From Micromussa lordhowensis (taxonomy: Eukaryota > Cnidaria > Anthozoa > Scleractinia > Lobophylliidae): a DNA stretch of 64,000 bases. The translations under genes were made by a program, and so were the position numbers. Below the pieces are notes generated by a model. It did not search any database and was not told where the DNA came from. It saw only the letters and a list, made by a program, of their open reading frames with translations. Below, piece by piece: positions 1-11,233 of the stretch. The stretch lies in assembly GCA_964020085.1 (NCBI GenBank), contig OZ026604.1:12406412-12470411 (forward strand), read 5' to 3'. Within the stretch, counting starts at the first letter, position 1; every line of letters begins with the position of its first letter.

Positions 1-16
1 TTTCTGATATGACAAA

Positions 17-1226
17 TTACCAAGCAAAATAGTCATCTAAAAGAGGAGGGTCAATTCCAAACATCTCAGATACCTGATTACCATAGAGAAAGGTTTGGGC
101 ATTTTCCAACAAGGCACATACAACATACATCTTTCCCACTGGACTTAAATTAACTTTCATTTGCCTTTTGAAATCAATAAATTTAAAATAATTTGAAATG
201 TTTCCAAACAACATTTCGACTGCTATTCTACTCACTCATTGTTTTGTTATAAAGAGCCATTTGAGGTGTGATGTTGTTCCCTCTAAATGGTGCCTGAAGA
301 TGTACCCCCAAGGGATAAGCAGGGTCACCATACAAACAAAAAGGATCCCCATTGTAAAAAGCTACACGTCTCAAGTCAGTCAACAAACCGGACTCATGCA
401 GCATTGTGCTGTCATGTCTTTTGCCCTCAAACGGACCACTGAGATTTGCAATAAGGCCATTTGGTGTAACCACACTTTGGAATTTTATACTGTATCCATT
501 ATACATGACACGTTGATTATACTTTGGACGAGCAATACCTCTAACAGTGCCATCCACAAAACCAAAACAGTAATTAAGTGGCGCCCCTGTTGGTGAATAG
601 CATCTGCGTATCTATGCAACTGATCAGGCTGCAGGAAGGGATTTCTGTCCCAGTTTTGTAGGCGATGACGATGTGTTGTGTATATAAATCAATCACCTCA
701 TTAAAGATGAGACAGAGCTCGGTCGGGTTTCTACCAAAACGTGGCACCATATCAGTGTACTGACACAAGTAGGCAATTCTTTTCAGTAAAATGCACATTG
801 CCTCCATTCCATCGAAAACAGACCTTTGGGAACACACTATTTCGTCTGGAATTTGCAAATTCCTACGAAGCAAATCGAGGTCTTGTTTGCCAAACCTCAA
901 CTCAGTCCGGCATTCAGACTCGTCCCAAACGTCAATAGGGACCTTTAGATCGGAGGACGAGGACGACTGCGAGTACCAGTTTTCCGTACTGAGCATGCGC
1001 ATAAGGTTTGGAGGCCGACATTTTTCGAAGTGCGCGTGCTCAGAACAGGAAACTCGTACTCGTAGTCGTCCTCGTCCTCCGATCTGTCAAAACGCTCAAA
1101 CTTTAAATATGGGAACGTCAGTCTTGACGAACGTTCATCGTAAAGAAGAGCGAATTCCACGTCATCGATTATGTTTTGGTAACGAGAAATAAGCAAAGCG
1201 TCGCGAACAGTTGCGAGACTCGCCAT
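17..1226 (-). pseudogene. PIF/Harbinger (HARBI1-like) DDE transposase, left copy, frame-broken
   Basis: Cut-and-paste transposase of the DDE_Tnp_4 (HARBI1-like) type, read leftward. The start at 1226 gives MASLATVRDALL; the helical pre-nuclease part lies around 574-1002. The nuclease core carries VDGTVRGIA (first Asp), GKRHDSTML (second Asp) and VEMLFGNI (Glu), so the catalytic triad is visible. The frame is broken near 945-1002, 557-574 and 228-240. Relative to the right-hand copy, one C is missing at the run near 584 and bases are lost around 228. This copy keeps a C-terminal tail (to DDYFAW) that the right copy loses to a stop. The window begins inside the element, so its 3' end is not visible. 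It is probably inactive. The HARBI1-like class is clear; the exact subgroup is not. Confidence 0.88.
947..1085. repeat. Imperfect inverted repeat inside the transposase gene (left copy)
   Basis: Arms of about 50 bp (947-1003 and 1033-1085) are near-complementary around a ~30-bp loop. The core AGATCGGAGGACGAGGACGA pairs with its reverse complement ending at 1085. The arms also read as coding: acidic EDEDDYEYEF in one frame and SSSSSDLKV in the other. The same hairpin is present in the right-hand copy at 63633-63770. Confidence 0.8.
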
Positions 1227-1310
1227 ATTAAACGTGGCAACTACTTTTCTGTTTTATAAGCTTCAATACGCCGATTTCCATTGCATCATTTCCATTGCGA
1301 AAGCAAAACA

Positions 1311-2732
1311 TGACGACACACAGATGAAAACCAGCTAAGTTTAATACAAAATTAAGAAATATAAAAAGTACAAATTAGTACAGCACTGCATTTTTACAAG
1401 TACATGTAACTTACCAAACGCAAAGCCTCAGACCAAACGTTCAAGCGGTGATCATGAGCTCATTCAACAAAATTCCTTGCTAAGCTTATTAAAATTAAGC
1501 CTATAAGCGATTCAAAATCGAACATTCCATTCAAGGTGGTTAAGTCACCGAACTAAATTCATAAGTCAAGCATGTTTATGTTCTAAATCAGATTTTAACA
1601 AAGCGAAAAATAGCCTACTAATACCTCGCAGAATCAACGAACAAACGAACTTCGAGAACATGTGCTTTCACATTCCGCACGTCCTGCTGTTCTTTGCTAA
1701 ATCACTTTTTCTGGCGACGCGACCGAGTTCTTGACCCAGTCCCAATCGGTTATTTTCTTGTGCGCGCGCCGTTCTGTTAGCCGTCGCGTTGTCTTTGCTT
1801 AAGGTGATTCCCGGGTAAAAGAATCCGCCATAATTTCCGACGAAGCTTGGTATGGTGTCATTACAGTACAAGGAGATGTTAAAAACGTAATAAAAAAGGG
1901 GGTCACCGTGCTTGTTTTCATGCCACGATGCTGACAAATATGGTTATTTTGGTGATTTTTGGTTATCTCAGTGCGCAACAAATAAGCTCGAATATTTTTC
2001 AATGCGGCGTGTTATATCACACAGAATTCGACTGTCTTTGATTGCTTATTCATCTACGTCCCAGAAGAAATGGCTTCAAATACCCTGCATTATTAACTGA
2101 TATTTTTATCCTTTAAAGGAAACATAATTTGGACTTGCTCTAATGGGCCCGTTACGTCTTTATCTGTAGCATTTTTTTAATTTGCCAAAAAAGTAGCCAT
2201 AGATTTCTGCCAAATTTTTTCTCAGTTATTGCGGATATTGTTCTCATTGAATTTATAAAATAAAAAGTGGGGATCACCGTGCTCGTTTAAGAGTAAATTA
2301 GCTTTCATGTGCGAGGTGGAGAGGTGCTCAAGCGCGCGCTGGATGACGTGTATGGTACCGGGAAAACGGTTAGATCGTGTAGCAAAAAGCGATTTGAGAA
2401 CAACTCTTCAAAAGTCGCTAAAATTCTCTGACTGTCCCAAAAGTAGTCAAAAACAAATTCGGCCAAATGGTAGAAAAACCTTTTGACTTCTTTTTGTATT
2501 TGTTTGGTTTCGTGAAAGCAAGGAAATTTAGAGTTTCAAGCGAATGTTCGGATTGCGTTCAAAATGTTTAGGCAAAGAGTTGCCACCCTTGTCAAATTAT
2601 TATAAAAATAAAAAAAAAAACTTGCAGATTTCGAAAGGGCCTAGGTACGAGCTTAGCGCTACAGTGTTCCGCAGGACTTGTAGGTAGTGGTTTTTCCTGT
2701 AAGGTCGCGTAAGAAAAGACAACAGGATACAA
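1311..2732. other. No recognisable gene; diffuse repeat material
   Basis: The stretch between the Harbinger copy and the MITE holds no ORF I can assign. A motif reading GGTCACCGTGCT occurs near 1900 and a close relative near 2270, each after an A-rich run, suggesting an old dispersed repeat. A good minus-strand splice-donor-like GTAAGT sits near 1410, but no matching exon is recognisable. The 89-codon minus-strand ORF at 1668-1937 has no motif I know. Confidence 0.4.
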
Positions 2733-3108
2733 AGCTAAACTATTCCTTCCTTTCATACATTTATTTTCTCTTTCTACCCAGTAAGATCGTGTACTAACTG
2801 TGATCTAACATCCGCTGCAAATTTTGTTCTTAAAAAACTTGGACTTCTGAAGCGGCTCGTGCAATTTCAGCTCTTTGGAAAACTCACTCGTGCAAATTAA
2901 TTCCAAATTGAACTCGTTACCGTATGATTACCTATACTGAACAGACCGTCACCAAACTTGAAAAGTCAAATAGCAGACAGAAGTCCAAGTTTTTTTAAGA
3001 ACAAATCATTTTTTTTTTTTTGCAGCGAATGTAAGATCACAGTTAGCACACGATCTTACTGAGTAGGAAGAGAAAATGAATGCATGAAAAGAAGGAATAG
3101 TTTAGCTT
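2733..3108. mobile_element. Foldback MITE with ~120-bp inverted arms
   Basis: The left arm (about 2733-2849) and right arm (about 2981-3108) are inverted copies. CAAAGCTAAACTATTCCTTC-type ends, the GTAAGATCGTGT / ACACGATCTTAC pair and CAGAAGTCCAAG all match. The ~130-bp spacer is unrelated. There is no ORF. Size and structure fit a non-autonomous DNA transposon; the superfamily is unknown. Confidence 0.75.
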
Positions 3109-3639
3109 TGTCTAGCTTTGTCATTTAGCTTTGTTTAGCTTTTTTTTCACGTGTGAATTCGAGAAAACTTGTTTCAGAGTTTCCGTACAAAATCACTGCT
3201 CTACATGATATCATTGGCCTACAAAATTTCTCATTGTCTTTCTGCCAATCATTATCCAGAATTACGATGTGTAATTTGCACTGGTGTTACACTTTTTGTA
3301 CTGGTGTTACACTTGAACTGCACTGCAGAATCGAGTAATTTTTCATGTGTACTATTATTAGTATATTTACAGGTATGCTAAAATGAGCGTCTACAGGGGC
3401 TTAAATCCTCAATTGTGCTGGAGGACAAAGTCTCGCCTTCACACCACGAAGCTGGGTTCACGAAGTTGCAGTCCCACCAGATTGGTGAACCGCGTTCTTG
3501 CAAACGCATGCTAGTCTTCGAAGCTACCGCTCTCTACCTGTCCACCATGCTGAGCGAAACGCCATGCGGTAGGGAAAAGGTCGTCCACTATAGTTGTCTT
3601 TTGGCGCGCGGTGCAGCAAAATAAATCATAGGAAATTAA
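3109..3639. other. No gene recognised
   Basis: Only short ORFs without motifs are present. A tandem GGTGTTACACTT doublet lies near 3284-3312. The sequence runs into R1 at about 3640. Confidence 0.4.
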
Positions 3640-4946
3640 ATATCAGGTATAGGATTTCTAAAAACTAAATCATGGTAATGTTCTACTTACAACCAATACA
3701 AATCAGTGCAGTTATCAAATATCTCCGCTGATAAGTTCTGTAAGCGGTTAGAGGATAGGTACCTACAAGAGAAATAAATACACAAAAAGTCAAACACATT
3801 TTGCAAATGATTATTTGAACTGCGAAGCACATGTAAACCCTCTTATTGGGGGAGGAAAGCCACTATTTTTTCTCAATCAAGAAAATGGTCTTTAAAGGAG
3901 CTGTGTCACGGTTAAACGGTTTGAAAAATTTAGCCTAACTTTTTCAATTTTGTTGTTTGTAATCCGTGTCAATCTTCTCCATCCTTAACCATCCTTGTTC
4001 CTTTATGGCTTAATATTATCTCTGTAGTGTTTTCCTATCTTTCTAAAGCATTATTTTCAGGTTTCCTTCAATTTAAAGGTAATTTTGACGATGGTAGAAA
4101 TAACTCAAAATACCGTGACGTACCCTCTTTAAAATTTAATCTGCTAATCAAAACATTAGATTTTTGCGGACAACATGGAGCTACAGGAAAAATAAATCAC
4201 AATTAATTTCATTGCATACTGGATAGGTCGGCTCAGTATGTAGCAGATTATACTCGAAACAAACTTTGAAGGTCTATAATAGCTTTTGATGTTTATTACC
4301 TTGCTTCGCTATAACAGACGTACAACTAGACAGGCTTAAACAAGCCTCTCTATACTAATTGCTCAAGTCAAAAATAAAACTTTTGATAGCATCTAAAAGC
4401 AACATCAATATTTTCCTTTCCCTGGAAATTTTAATGATCTGCCCTCTACATCAGTCTTGTCTGAGTAACATGGTTGGATTGTCTACATTTTGATAAAAAA
4501 AAGTTCTTCTCCCAATTACGACAGCTCAGTATTCTTGCTAAAGATATCCTGTGGTGATTTTTTCAATTGGTTGTTTCCTAAGTGCCTACCAACAAATAAA
4601 CACAATCAGTGTCGATTGAAAGAGCAAGGAAAATGTCAGAGGTATGCGTGTAGGTTCCCTTACGCACATGGGAATATAGGGTAGCAAAAAGCAACAAAAA
4701 TTAAAAAAAAGTCAAAAGAGGAAAACATTGATCTCTTTTACTTAATGCTTCGCGTTCTTTGGTTTTTCACGGGTACTTTTCTTCCCCCAAGTTATAGAAC
4801 CTCTTTTTTTTCACCGCTCTTTTGTTAGCCTATTACAGGAGGGGCACAAAGGGCAAGTGCCTATTTCATTTCGATTTTGTCTTACCCAAACTGCATTATT
4901 AAAGCAACAATCGTCGAAATTCGTTATCTTATGTCCTGTTCACAAG
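3640..4946 (+). repeat. R1 dispersed repeat, segment upstream of the BEL element
   Basis: R1 is my label for an unclassified repeat of up to ~2.8 kb. Landmarks here that recur elsewhere are AAATCATAGGAAATTA (~3625), CTGATAAGTTCTGTAAGCGG (~3728), CTCTTATTGGGGGAG (~3840), TTCTTGCTAAAGATA (~4533), GAAAGAGCAAGGAAAATGTC (~4617) and TTATGTCCTGTTCACAAG (4928-4946). The same order is found at 55.6-58.2 kb. It is non-coding in all frames. The BEL element interrupts it at 4946/4947. Confidence 0.7.
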
Positions 4947-5120
4947 TGTAAGAAATAATTGACAGTTTATAGTTACGTGATTTGGACCGCATGCGTTCTC
5001 AAGCTAGCTAGGTTTCGTGTTTCAAAAAGTCTTGTATGATTCTCGCTTAGTTATGGTGGAATGTGAATCGAACGATTAAACAAGTTAAATTGGTGGTGGA
5101 CGAACTCGTAATATTTGAAA
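4947..5120 (+). repeat. BEL/Pao 5' LTR
   Basis: 174 bp, starting TGTAAGAAATAATTGACAG and ending ATATTTGAAA directly before the primer-binding site. It matches the 3' LTR with about six substitutions. The terminal dinucleotides are TG...AA rather than TG...CA; the end is fixed by the PBS on one side and the target duplication on the other. Confidence 0.93.
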
Positions 5121-5138
5121 TGGCGCCCAACGTGGGGC
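5121..5138 (+). promoter_or_regulatory. Primer-binding site, tRNA-Lys type
   Basis: TGGCGCCCAACGTGGGGC follows the LTR with no gap. It equals the PBS known to pair with the 3' end of tRNA-Lys1,2, so minus-strand DNA synthesis would be primed by that tRNA. Confidence 0.85.
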
Positions 5139-5159
5139 GGTGAACACACAATCGACGAA

Positions 5160-6179
5160 ATGAGCGACGAATTAGGGCGGTCTCGCGCTAAACGTGGTGG
5201 TAATCGAACTGTATTGACGAAGCTTGCGAACGAAGCACATGGTTTGCTGAAAGAGGAGGTCTTGAATCGACCACGATTGAAAACTCTGGCGGAATCGATA
5301 TTGGAGAAGTTGGCAATTGTAAAATCCCTCGACGAAGCGATTCTGGAAACGTGTAAGGTCGAAGACATCGAACTCGAAATAGAAGAATCGTACGAAATTA
5401 ACGAAAGAGCGTTGGAAACACGACGAAGGACCATGGATGCATTAGCCGCTGTCGAGAAGAGCCCCGACAAGTCCGACAAGTCCGACAACAAGGAAAGTGG
5501 TGGAATGAATGTGCCCTTGGTGTCCCTTGAATCGCCTCCTATTTCTGGAGATGAACACGCAAATGGAGCGTTAAATTTGGATTCTGGAAGTTCCTCAATT
5601 CATACGTCGGGGAGCTCGAATGCGAATACACTACACGCTGGAAACACGCAATCATTGGGGAGCACTGATAATGCAGGTATGGTTCACCAAACTAACTTTA
5701 GCTCGTTAGCTAATCCAAAGGCAAAGTTACCTAAGCTCGTTCTACCGAAGTTTAGAGGTGTAATTACTCAATGGCAAACTTTCTGGGATAGCTTTAACAG
5801 TTCCATTCACGTAAATCCTCATCTAAGCCCGATCGATAAATTCAATCATTTGCACTCGTTGTTGGAAGGCCAAGCAGCTCGCGCTATACAAGGATTGACT
5901 CGAACAGACGCGAATTATCAATCGGCTATTGAAATTTTGCAGAATCGTTTTGGAAGGCCCCAGAACATAATTTCAACGCATATGGATGAGTTGCTAAAAA
6001 TTCCTGGGTGTACTAGCGACAAGGCTTCACAGCTTCGATTCGTGTATGACAAGATTAGTGTAAACGTGCGCGGTCTGGAGTCCCTTGGTGTCAGTTCTAG
6101 CCAGTATGGTAGCTTGTTAATTCTCGTGATTATGTCCAAATTACCTCAAGAAGTACGAATTCAAATGGCAAATGTCTGA
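5160..6179 (+). pseudogene. gag: BEL/Pao gag-like region (DUF1759)
   Basis: The start is the first ATG after the PBS (MSDELGRSRAKRGG). The open frame extends upstream into the LTR only through non-ATG codons. The N-terminal ~150 residues are acidic and helical, followed by a Ser/Asn-rich linker. From about residue 190 a DUF1759 capsid-like module begins: LPKLVLPKFRG, WQTFWDSFNSSIH, LLEGQAARAI and LQNRFG. In the family this continues unbroken into protease and RT. Here the frame closes at 6179 (MANV-stop) and continues in another frame from 6172, so an indel separates gag from pol. Confidence 0.9.
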
Positions 6180-8361
6180 CATATTGGATGTGATTCGACA
6201 GGAAGTAGAGGCACGAGAGTTTAGCGAAGGTGTTAAGGTGAACGCTGACAAACCTAACCCAACATACAATCAGATGAATACACCGTCTTCTGCAGCTCTT
6301 AGTGCTAACGTTAACGAAAGCACGCGACCCTCGCCAGTTGGAAACCAAATTAAATGTGCTTATTGTCGTGGCGGTCATTATTCGGCCTCTTGTGATCGTG
6401 TTACTGACCTGCAAGCTCGTTTGGAAATCCTCCGAAGAGATCGAAGATGTTTTGTTTGCTTGCGATTTGGTCATCAAAGCAGTTCATGTAGTTTGAACTG
6501 TCGGCGTTGTCACGGAAAACATCATCAATCCCTGTGTCGCCAAACGAATTCACCGAGAGAGTCATCTAATGCAAACGAGTATTCGCAAAACACGCAGACT
6601 CTTGTGGGTCACGTAACAAACAGTCACACAATGGATGGTCACGCAGCGAACACGCAGCCTCAGAGAATCACAACAGCTGCCAGTTCTGAAACGAAAGGAC
6701 ACGTTTTATTGCAAACCGCAACTGCACTCGCAACAAATCAAGATGGGTTCAAATCCACAAGGGTGAAATTATTGTTCGACTGTGGAAGCCAACGTTCGTA
6801 TTTAACGGATAGTCTTAAGTCTAGGCTTAGCCTGAAACCCACGAGAACGGAAACCCTCCACCTCAACACTTTTGGGGAAAGGAACTTTCGAAAACAAAAA
6901 TGCGATCTTGTAACTTTGCATCTTGAGAGCTGCAACGACGAGACTGTGGAGGTTTCTGTCCTTAGTTTTCCTGCTATTTGTTCTCCGCTCCCGACTAAGG
7001 TGGACGCAAGCAGCTACCCGCATTTGCAGAGACTGCAATTAGCGGATTGCTCCGATTCTCAAGATTCCATTGATGTCCTAATTGGATCGGACTATTACTG
7101 GGACTTCGTAACCAATGAAATTGTGCGCGGAGACTTTGGTCCTACTGCAATCAATAGTAAATTCGGATGGCTGCTCTCTGGTCCAGCGGAGTTCGCTACT
7201 AGTTCTGAAACAACTGTGACAAACCTGATCATATCGGGCAACAGCAATGGTTTGTTCGACCACACCCAAGACCCACTCGTTGACAATTTGAAGCAGTTCT
7301 GGGAAACTGAATCGATCGGAATAAAGGGAGAATTGGAATGCGAAGAGTCAAGCGGTTGTTTCAACGACAATGTGCGATTTAATGGTGAACGTTACGAAGT
7401 GGAGCTCCCGTGGAAGGAGAATCGTCCTGTCATATCAAGTGATTACGAACTGTGTGTTGACCGTCTCAAATCTCTGCAACGAAGATTGTTGAAGGACCCA
7501 GAGTTAATTCAGGAATACCATCGAATCATTGAAGATCAAATCAGCCAGGGAATTGTGGAAAAGGTCCCCGCAGAGCAAGGCGAAGTCAACGAAGGCGAAA
7601 CTGTGCATTATTTACCGCACCATGGTGTGATCCGAAGAGATCGAGAAACAACTAAATTAAGAATTGTGTATGACGGATCAGCTAAGCCACCTGGACGCAA
7701 TCACTCCTTGAACGATTGTCTTCAAACTGGTCCTAATTATACACCACAGTTGCTTGACACGCTTGTGAAATTTCGCTGGCACAAAATTGGTCTGACAGCC
7801 GATATCGAGAAGGCCTTTCTGATGGTAGGAATTAGCGAAACCGACAAAGACATGCTGAGATTCTTGTGGTTTAAAGATCCTGGCGACCTGAATTCCGAAA
7901 TTGATCATTTGAGATTTACGAGACTGGTGTTTGGACTGAGACCATCGCCGGCCATTTTAGGATCAACGATTCAACACCATTTAGATGCGCAACTATCAGA
8001 AGAGTTCAATATGGAATTGATCGAGCGGTTAAAGAATTACCTGTATGTGGATGATCTCGTAACCGGAGAAGCAAACAACAATAAGGTGTTGGATTTGTAC
8101 TCCAAGTCCAAATCAGTTATGCGGCGAGGTGGATTTAATTTGCGAAAATGGAACACTAACTCGACCGTTGTACGAGAGGCAATCAACCGATCAACCGAAG
8201 GAGTGAAGCCCCCATCTGTATCCGAAGGCGCGAAGTACGTCACCGAAGAAGATGAATCCTATGCAAAGGCCACAACAGGACCACCAGTCAATGACGACAA
8301 GACCGCTGACAGCAATATTGTCAAGGTGTTGGGGCTCAATTTGGAATATTGCAACCGATGA
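6172..8361 (+). pseudogene. pol: BEL/Pao knuckle, aspartic protease and reverse transcriptase
   Basis: Second open segment of the polyprotein. Cysteine-rich knuckles lie near residues 60-120 (CAYCRGGHYSASC, CFVCLRFGHQSSSC). A DUF1758 protease follows with the active-site-like LLFDCGSQRSY (DCGS). The RT spans about residues 400-700, with LTADIEKAFL, RLVFGLRPSPAI and the YVDDLVTG catalytic box. The frame ends at 8361 just after KVLGLN because of a single-base frameshift in the T run near 8340. It overlaps the next segment by 110 bp, a sign of recent decay rather than a real gene boundary. Confidence 0.92.
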
Positions 8362-9091
8362 GTTCACGTTCAACTTGTCTGATCTTGCAGAACAAGCTAA
8401 GCTGCTTCCGACTACAAAGCGATCATTACTGAAGATCTCGGCTAAAATATTTGATCCGCTTGGACTGTTGAGCCCATTTACCATACAGTGGAAGGTTTTA
8501 TTTCAAGTACTCTGTAATGAGCGCACCGATTGGGATGAACAATTGAGTGACGGACTCTTGAAGAGATGGAATTCACTCAACGCCGAACTTCAAACACTGA
8601 ACAGTGTTCGCATACCGAGATGTTACTTCGACAGCCATTCAGAAAGTTTGCTGAAATCAGCGCAACTTCACTGTTTCAGCGATGCTTCCGAAAGAGCATA
8701 CGCAGCGGTCATTTATGTTCGCTCGCTTTACGAAGATGGACACGTGGAAGTCAATTTAATCGCATCTAAGACCAAGATTGCACCGTTAAAGAAACAGAGC
8801 ATCCCCAGGCTTGAGTTACTCGGCGCTACGATTCTGGCAAGACTGGCTAAAACTGTGCAGAACGCCTTGCCCCAGAAGTTAGAAACTGTGTACTGGGTCG
8901 ATTCCATGACAGTCTTATGCTGGATCAGGAATACAAGGCCATGGAAACAGTATGTCATGAGCAGGGTGCAAGAGATCCGTGAGAGCACCACTCCAGCGTC
9001 TTGGAACTTCTGTCCCGGGGAACAGAATCCAGCCGATATCCCTTCGCGTGGATTGACAGCGAGCGAACTGGTTACCGAAGACAAATGGTGA
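8252..9091 (+). pseudogene. pol: BEL/Pao RT end and RNase H-like region
   Basis: Continues the polyprotein in the next frame. SAKIFDPLGLLSPF is the conserved sequence after the BEL RT. The RNase H-like part has LHCFSDASERAYAAV, IPRLELLGA and VYWVDSMTVLCWI. ADIPSRGLTA marks the start of the linker to the integrase. It stops at a TGA (9089-9091) after EDKW, where the family has a second Trp, so TGG to TGA is the likely change. The downstream integrase is in the same frame. Confidence 0.9.
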
Positions 9092-9169
9092 AAGGGTCCG
9101 GATTTTCTGTACAACGTTGAAGAAGAATGGCCGCGTGAGGACAACTCCCACTCCGAGAACGAACATGCC

Positions 9170-10867
9170 ATGAAAGAAATCGTGAAGAATCCTGCAACTA
9201 TCACACATGTTTTGGTCAGCGGTGAACAAGTACGACAGATTGGTTTACATCAAATCATTGATGCTAACCGCTACAGTAGCTTGACAAAATTGTTGCATGT
9301 CACTGCTTACGTCCTTCGATTTACGAGGACATCAAGGGAGAAGAGAGGTCCCGAATTAAACGCAGAAGAAATCCGAGCTGCCGAAGAACTGTGGATTAAG
9401 TCCATACAGAACCAATCGTTTCCGGAGGAAGTGTGCCATTTGATGTCGAAGAGAAAAACGCCCGTTCCAATTCTTGTGCGACAGTTTGACCTCTACATAG
9501 ATGAGAGAAGCATCGTGCGATGCAAGGGTAGATTTCAGAACAGTTCACTCAATCAAGAAGCCAAAACTCCAATGTCGTTGCCTTCAAAGCATCACGTGGT
9601 GGATTTGATTGTCGGTGACAATCACCAGCGGATGCTGCACAGCGGAGTAAACACAACGTTGACGTCTGTGAGAGAGCGGTTTTGGATATTGCAAGGAAGA
9701 CGAGCTGTCAAAAGGTGCCTAAGAAGATGCGTGACGTGCCGAAAGGAGCAGGGACAGCCATTCCCACTACCACAGACACCCGATTTACCCGAAGAACGAG
9801 TTTCTGATTGTCCACCTTTCACACACACAGGTGTGGACTTCGCAGGTCCTTTATACACGACAGATAAAGGTGGAACAAACACAGATGAAGCTAGAGCATA
9901 CGTTTGTCTGTTTACGTGCGCTTCCACTAGAGCCGTACACTTGGAGCTAACGAGACGACTGAGTGCCGAAGCCTTTCTATTGGCCTTTCGCCGATTCACG
10001 AGTAGAAGAGGTTTGCCAGCCACATTGCTATCGGAAAATGCCAAGACATTCAAGTCTGCTTCAAAGGAAGTTGTGAAAATAGCAAGAGCCCAAGAAGTTT
10101 TACATTACTTAGCAAACAATGGTGTAACTTGGAAATTTATTGTTGACAAGGCTCCATGGTGGGGCGGATTCTGGGAACGCTTAGTTCAAACCGTAAAAAG
10201 ACCGCTCAAGAAAGTGATTGGACGGAATTGTTTGAGTTTCGAAGAGCTCAGTACCCTGCTGACGGAAGTGGAATGTGTCGTCAATGCTAGACCTCTAACA
10301 TATGTTTACGATGACTTGGGCGGTGTGAATTTTGCGCTAACTCCTTCACATTTGATCAATGGTCGACGCTTGCAGAACACTCCCAATTCAAGCCATTTTG
10401 AGATTGTTAGCACCCATGATACGCTGACTCGACGATCGCAGCACCAGAAACGCCTGCTGAATCAGTTTACAGCTGCCTGGAGAAAGGAGTATTTGGTCAA
10501 CTTACGCGAAACGCACGCCACGAATTCGCGGAGAAAGGGAGAGAATCCGCAAATTGCTGTTGGTGACGTAGTACTGCTTCAGAATGATTCAACCAAGAGA
10601 GCACTGTGGAAATTAGCAGTCGTGAAAGAATTGCTAGCAGGAAGTGACAGCCAGGTCAGAGCGGCAGTTGTGCAGGTAGCCGATACTGGAAACTTACTCA
10701 AGAGGAGTGTCAAGCATCTGATTCCCATCGAAGTGAAGGCCAACGTTGACTCATTGCCGCAGCCCGAGAGTTCAGTTCGGTCTGAACAAGGAACAGTAAA
10801 TGTTGACAGCAGACCTCGACGTAAGGCCGCGATTGATGGAGAAATTCTACGGAGACTGAGATCATAA
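9170..10867 (+). pseudogene. pol: BEL/Pao integrase
   Basis: Same frame as the RNase H segment, after the nonsense codon. The H2C2 zinc module is HHVVDLIVGDNHQRML...CVTCRKEQ. The catalytic core has VDFAGPL (first Asp), then LSENAKTF where BEL integrases normally have SDNAKTF, and PWWGGFWERLVQ (Glu). The second catalytic Asp therefore appears replaced by Glu (codon GAA near 10035). The C-terminal module (VGDVVLLQNDS...LWKLAVVKEL, then VKHLIPIE) is present. It ends 187 bp before the 3' LTR. Confidence 0.92.
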
Positions 10868-11054
10868 GAACTTTGATTATTTGAAATTTGCAGAACCCTT
10901 TTCGTATTTCACTTTTCTCGAACTTGTATGTTGCAATGGAACTGAGACCAAAAGTGGTCTTCAAGAACTCATTAAGTTGCGAGCTACATTTGTTGTATTG
11001 TTTTGTTATTTCACAAGTACATCTGTATCACTAAGTGTGAACAGATGCGGGGAG

Positions 11055-11228
11055 TGTAAGAAATAATTGACAGTTTATAGTCACGTGATTTGGACCGCAT
11101 GCTTTCTCAAGCTAGCTAGGTTTCGTGTTTCAAAAAATCTTTTATGATTCTCGCTTAGTTATGGTGGAATGTGAATCGAACGATTAAACAAGTTAAATTG
11201 ATGGTGGACGAACTCGTACTATTTGAAA
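11055..11228 (+). repeat. BEL/Pao 3' LTR
   Basis: 174-bp partner of the 5' LTR, preceded by the purine tract GCGGGGAG and followed by the target duplicate ACAAG (11229-11233). Confidence 0.93.
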
Positions 11229-11233
11229 ACAAG

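Larger units (their letters stand above)
4947..11228 (+). mobile_element. BEL/Pao LTR retrotransposon, full length but disabled
   Basis: Both ends are 174-bp LTRs (4947-5120 and 11055-11228) differing at about 6 positions (~3.4%). A perfect 5-bp duplication ACAAG flanks it at 4942-4946 and 11229-11233. The host repeat R1 reads continuously across the site once the element is removed. Internal order is PBS, gag (DUF1759), CCHC knuckle plus aspartic protease (DUF1758), RT, RNase H, integrase, then a purine-rich GCGGGGAG tract abutting the 3' LTR. This order is typical of BEL/Pao. Three coding lesions are visible: a frame change at 6172-6179, a frameshift near 8340 and a nonsense codon at 9089. 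Confidence 0.95.

Noticed and set aside
1668..1937. Minus-strand ORF with RTARAQENNRLGLGQELG
   Set aside because: Not recognised and overlaps repeat-like sequence; no evidence beyond openness.
3153..3624. Short overlapping ORFs
   Set aside because: No motifs; lie between a MITE and R1.
5115..5159. BEL gag starting inside the LTR
   Set aside because: The upstream extension begins at a TTG and runs through the primer-binding site; the first ATG is 5160.
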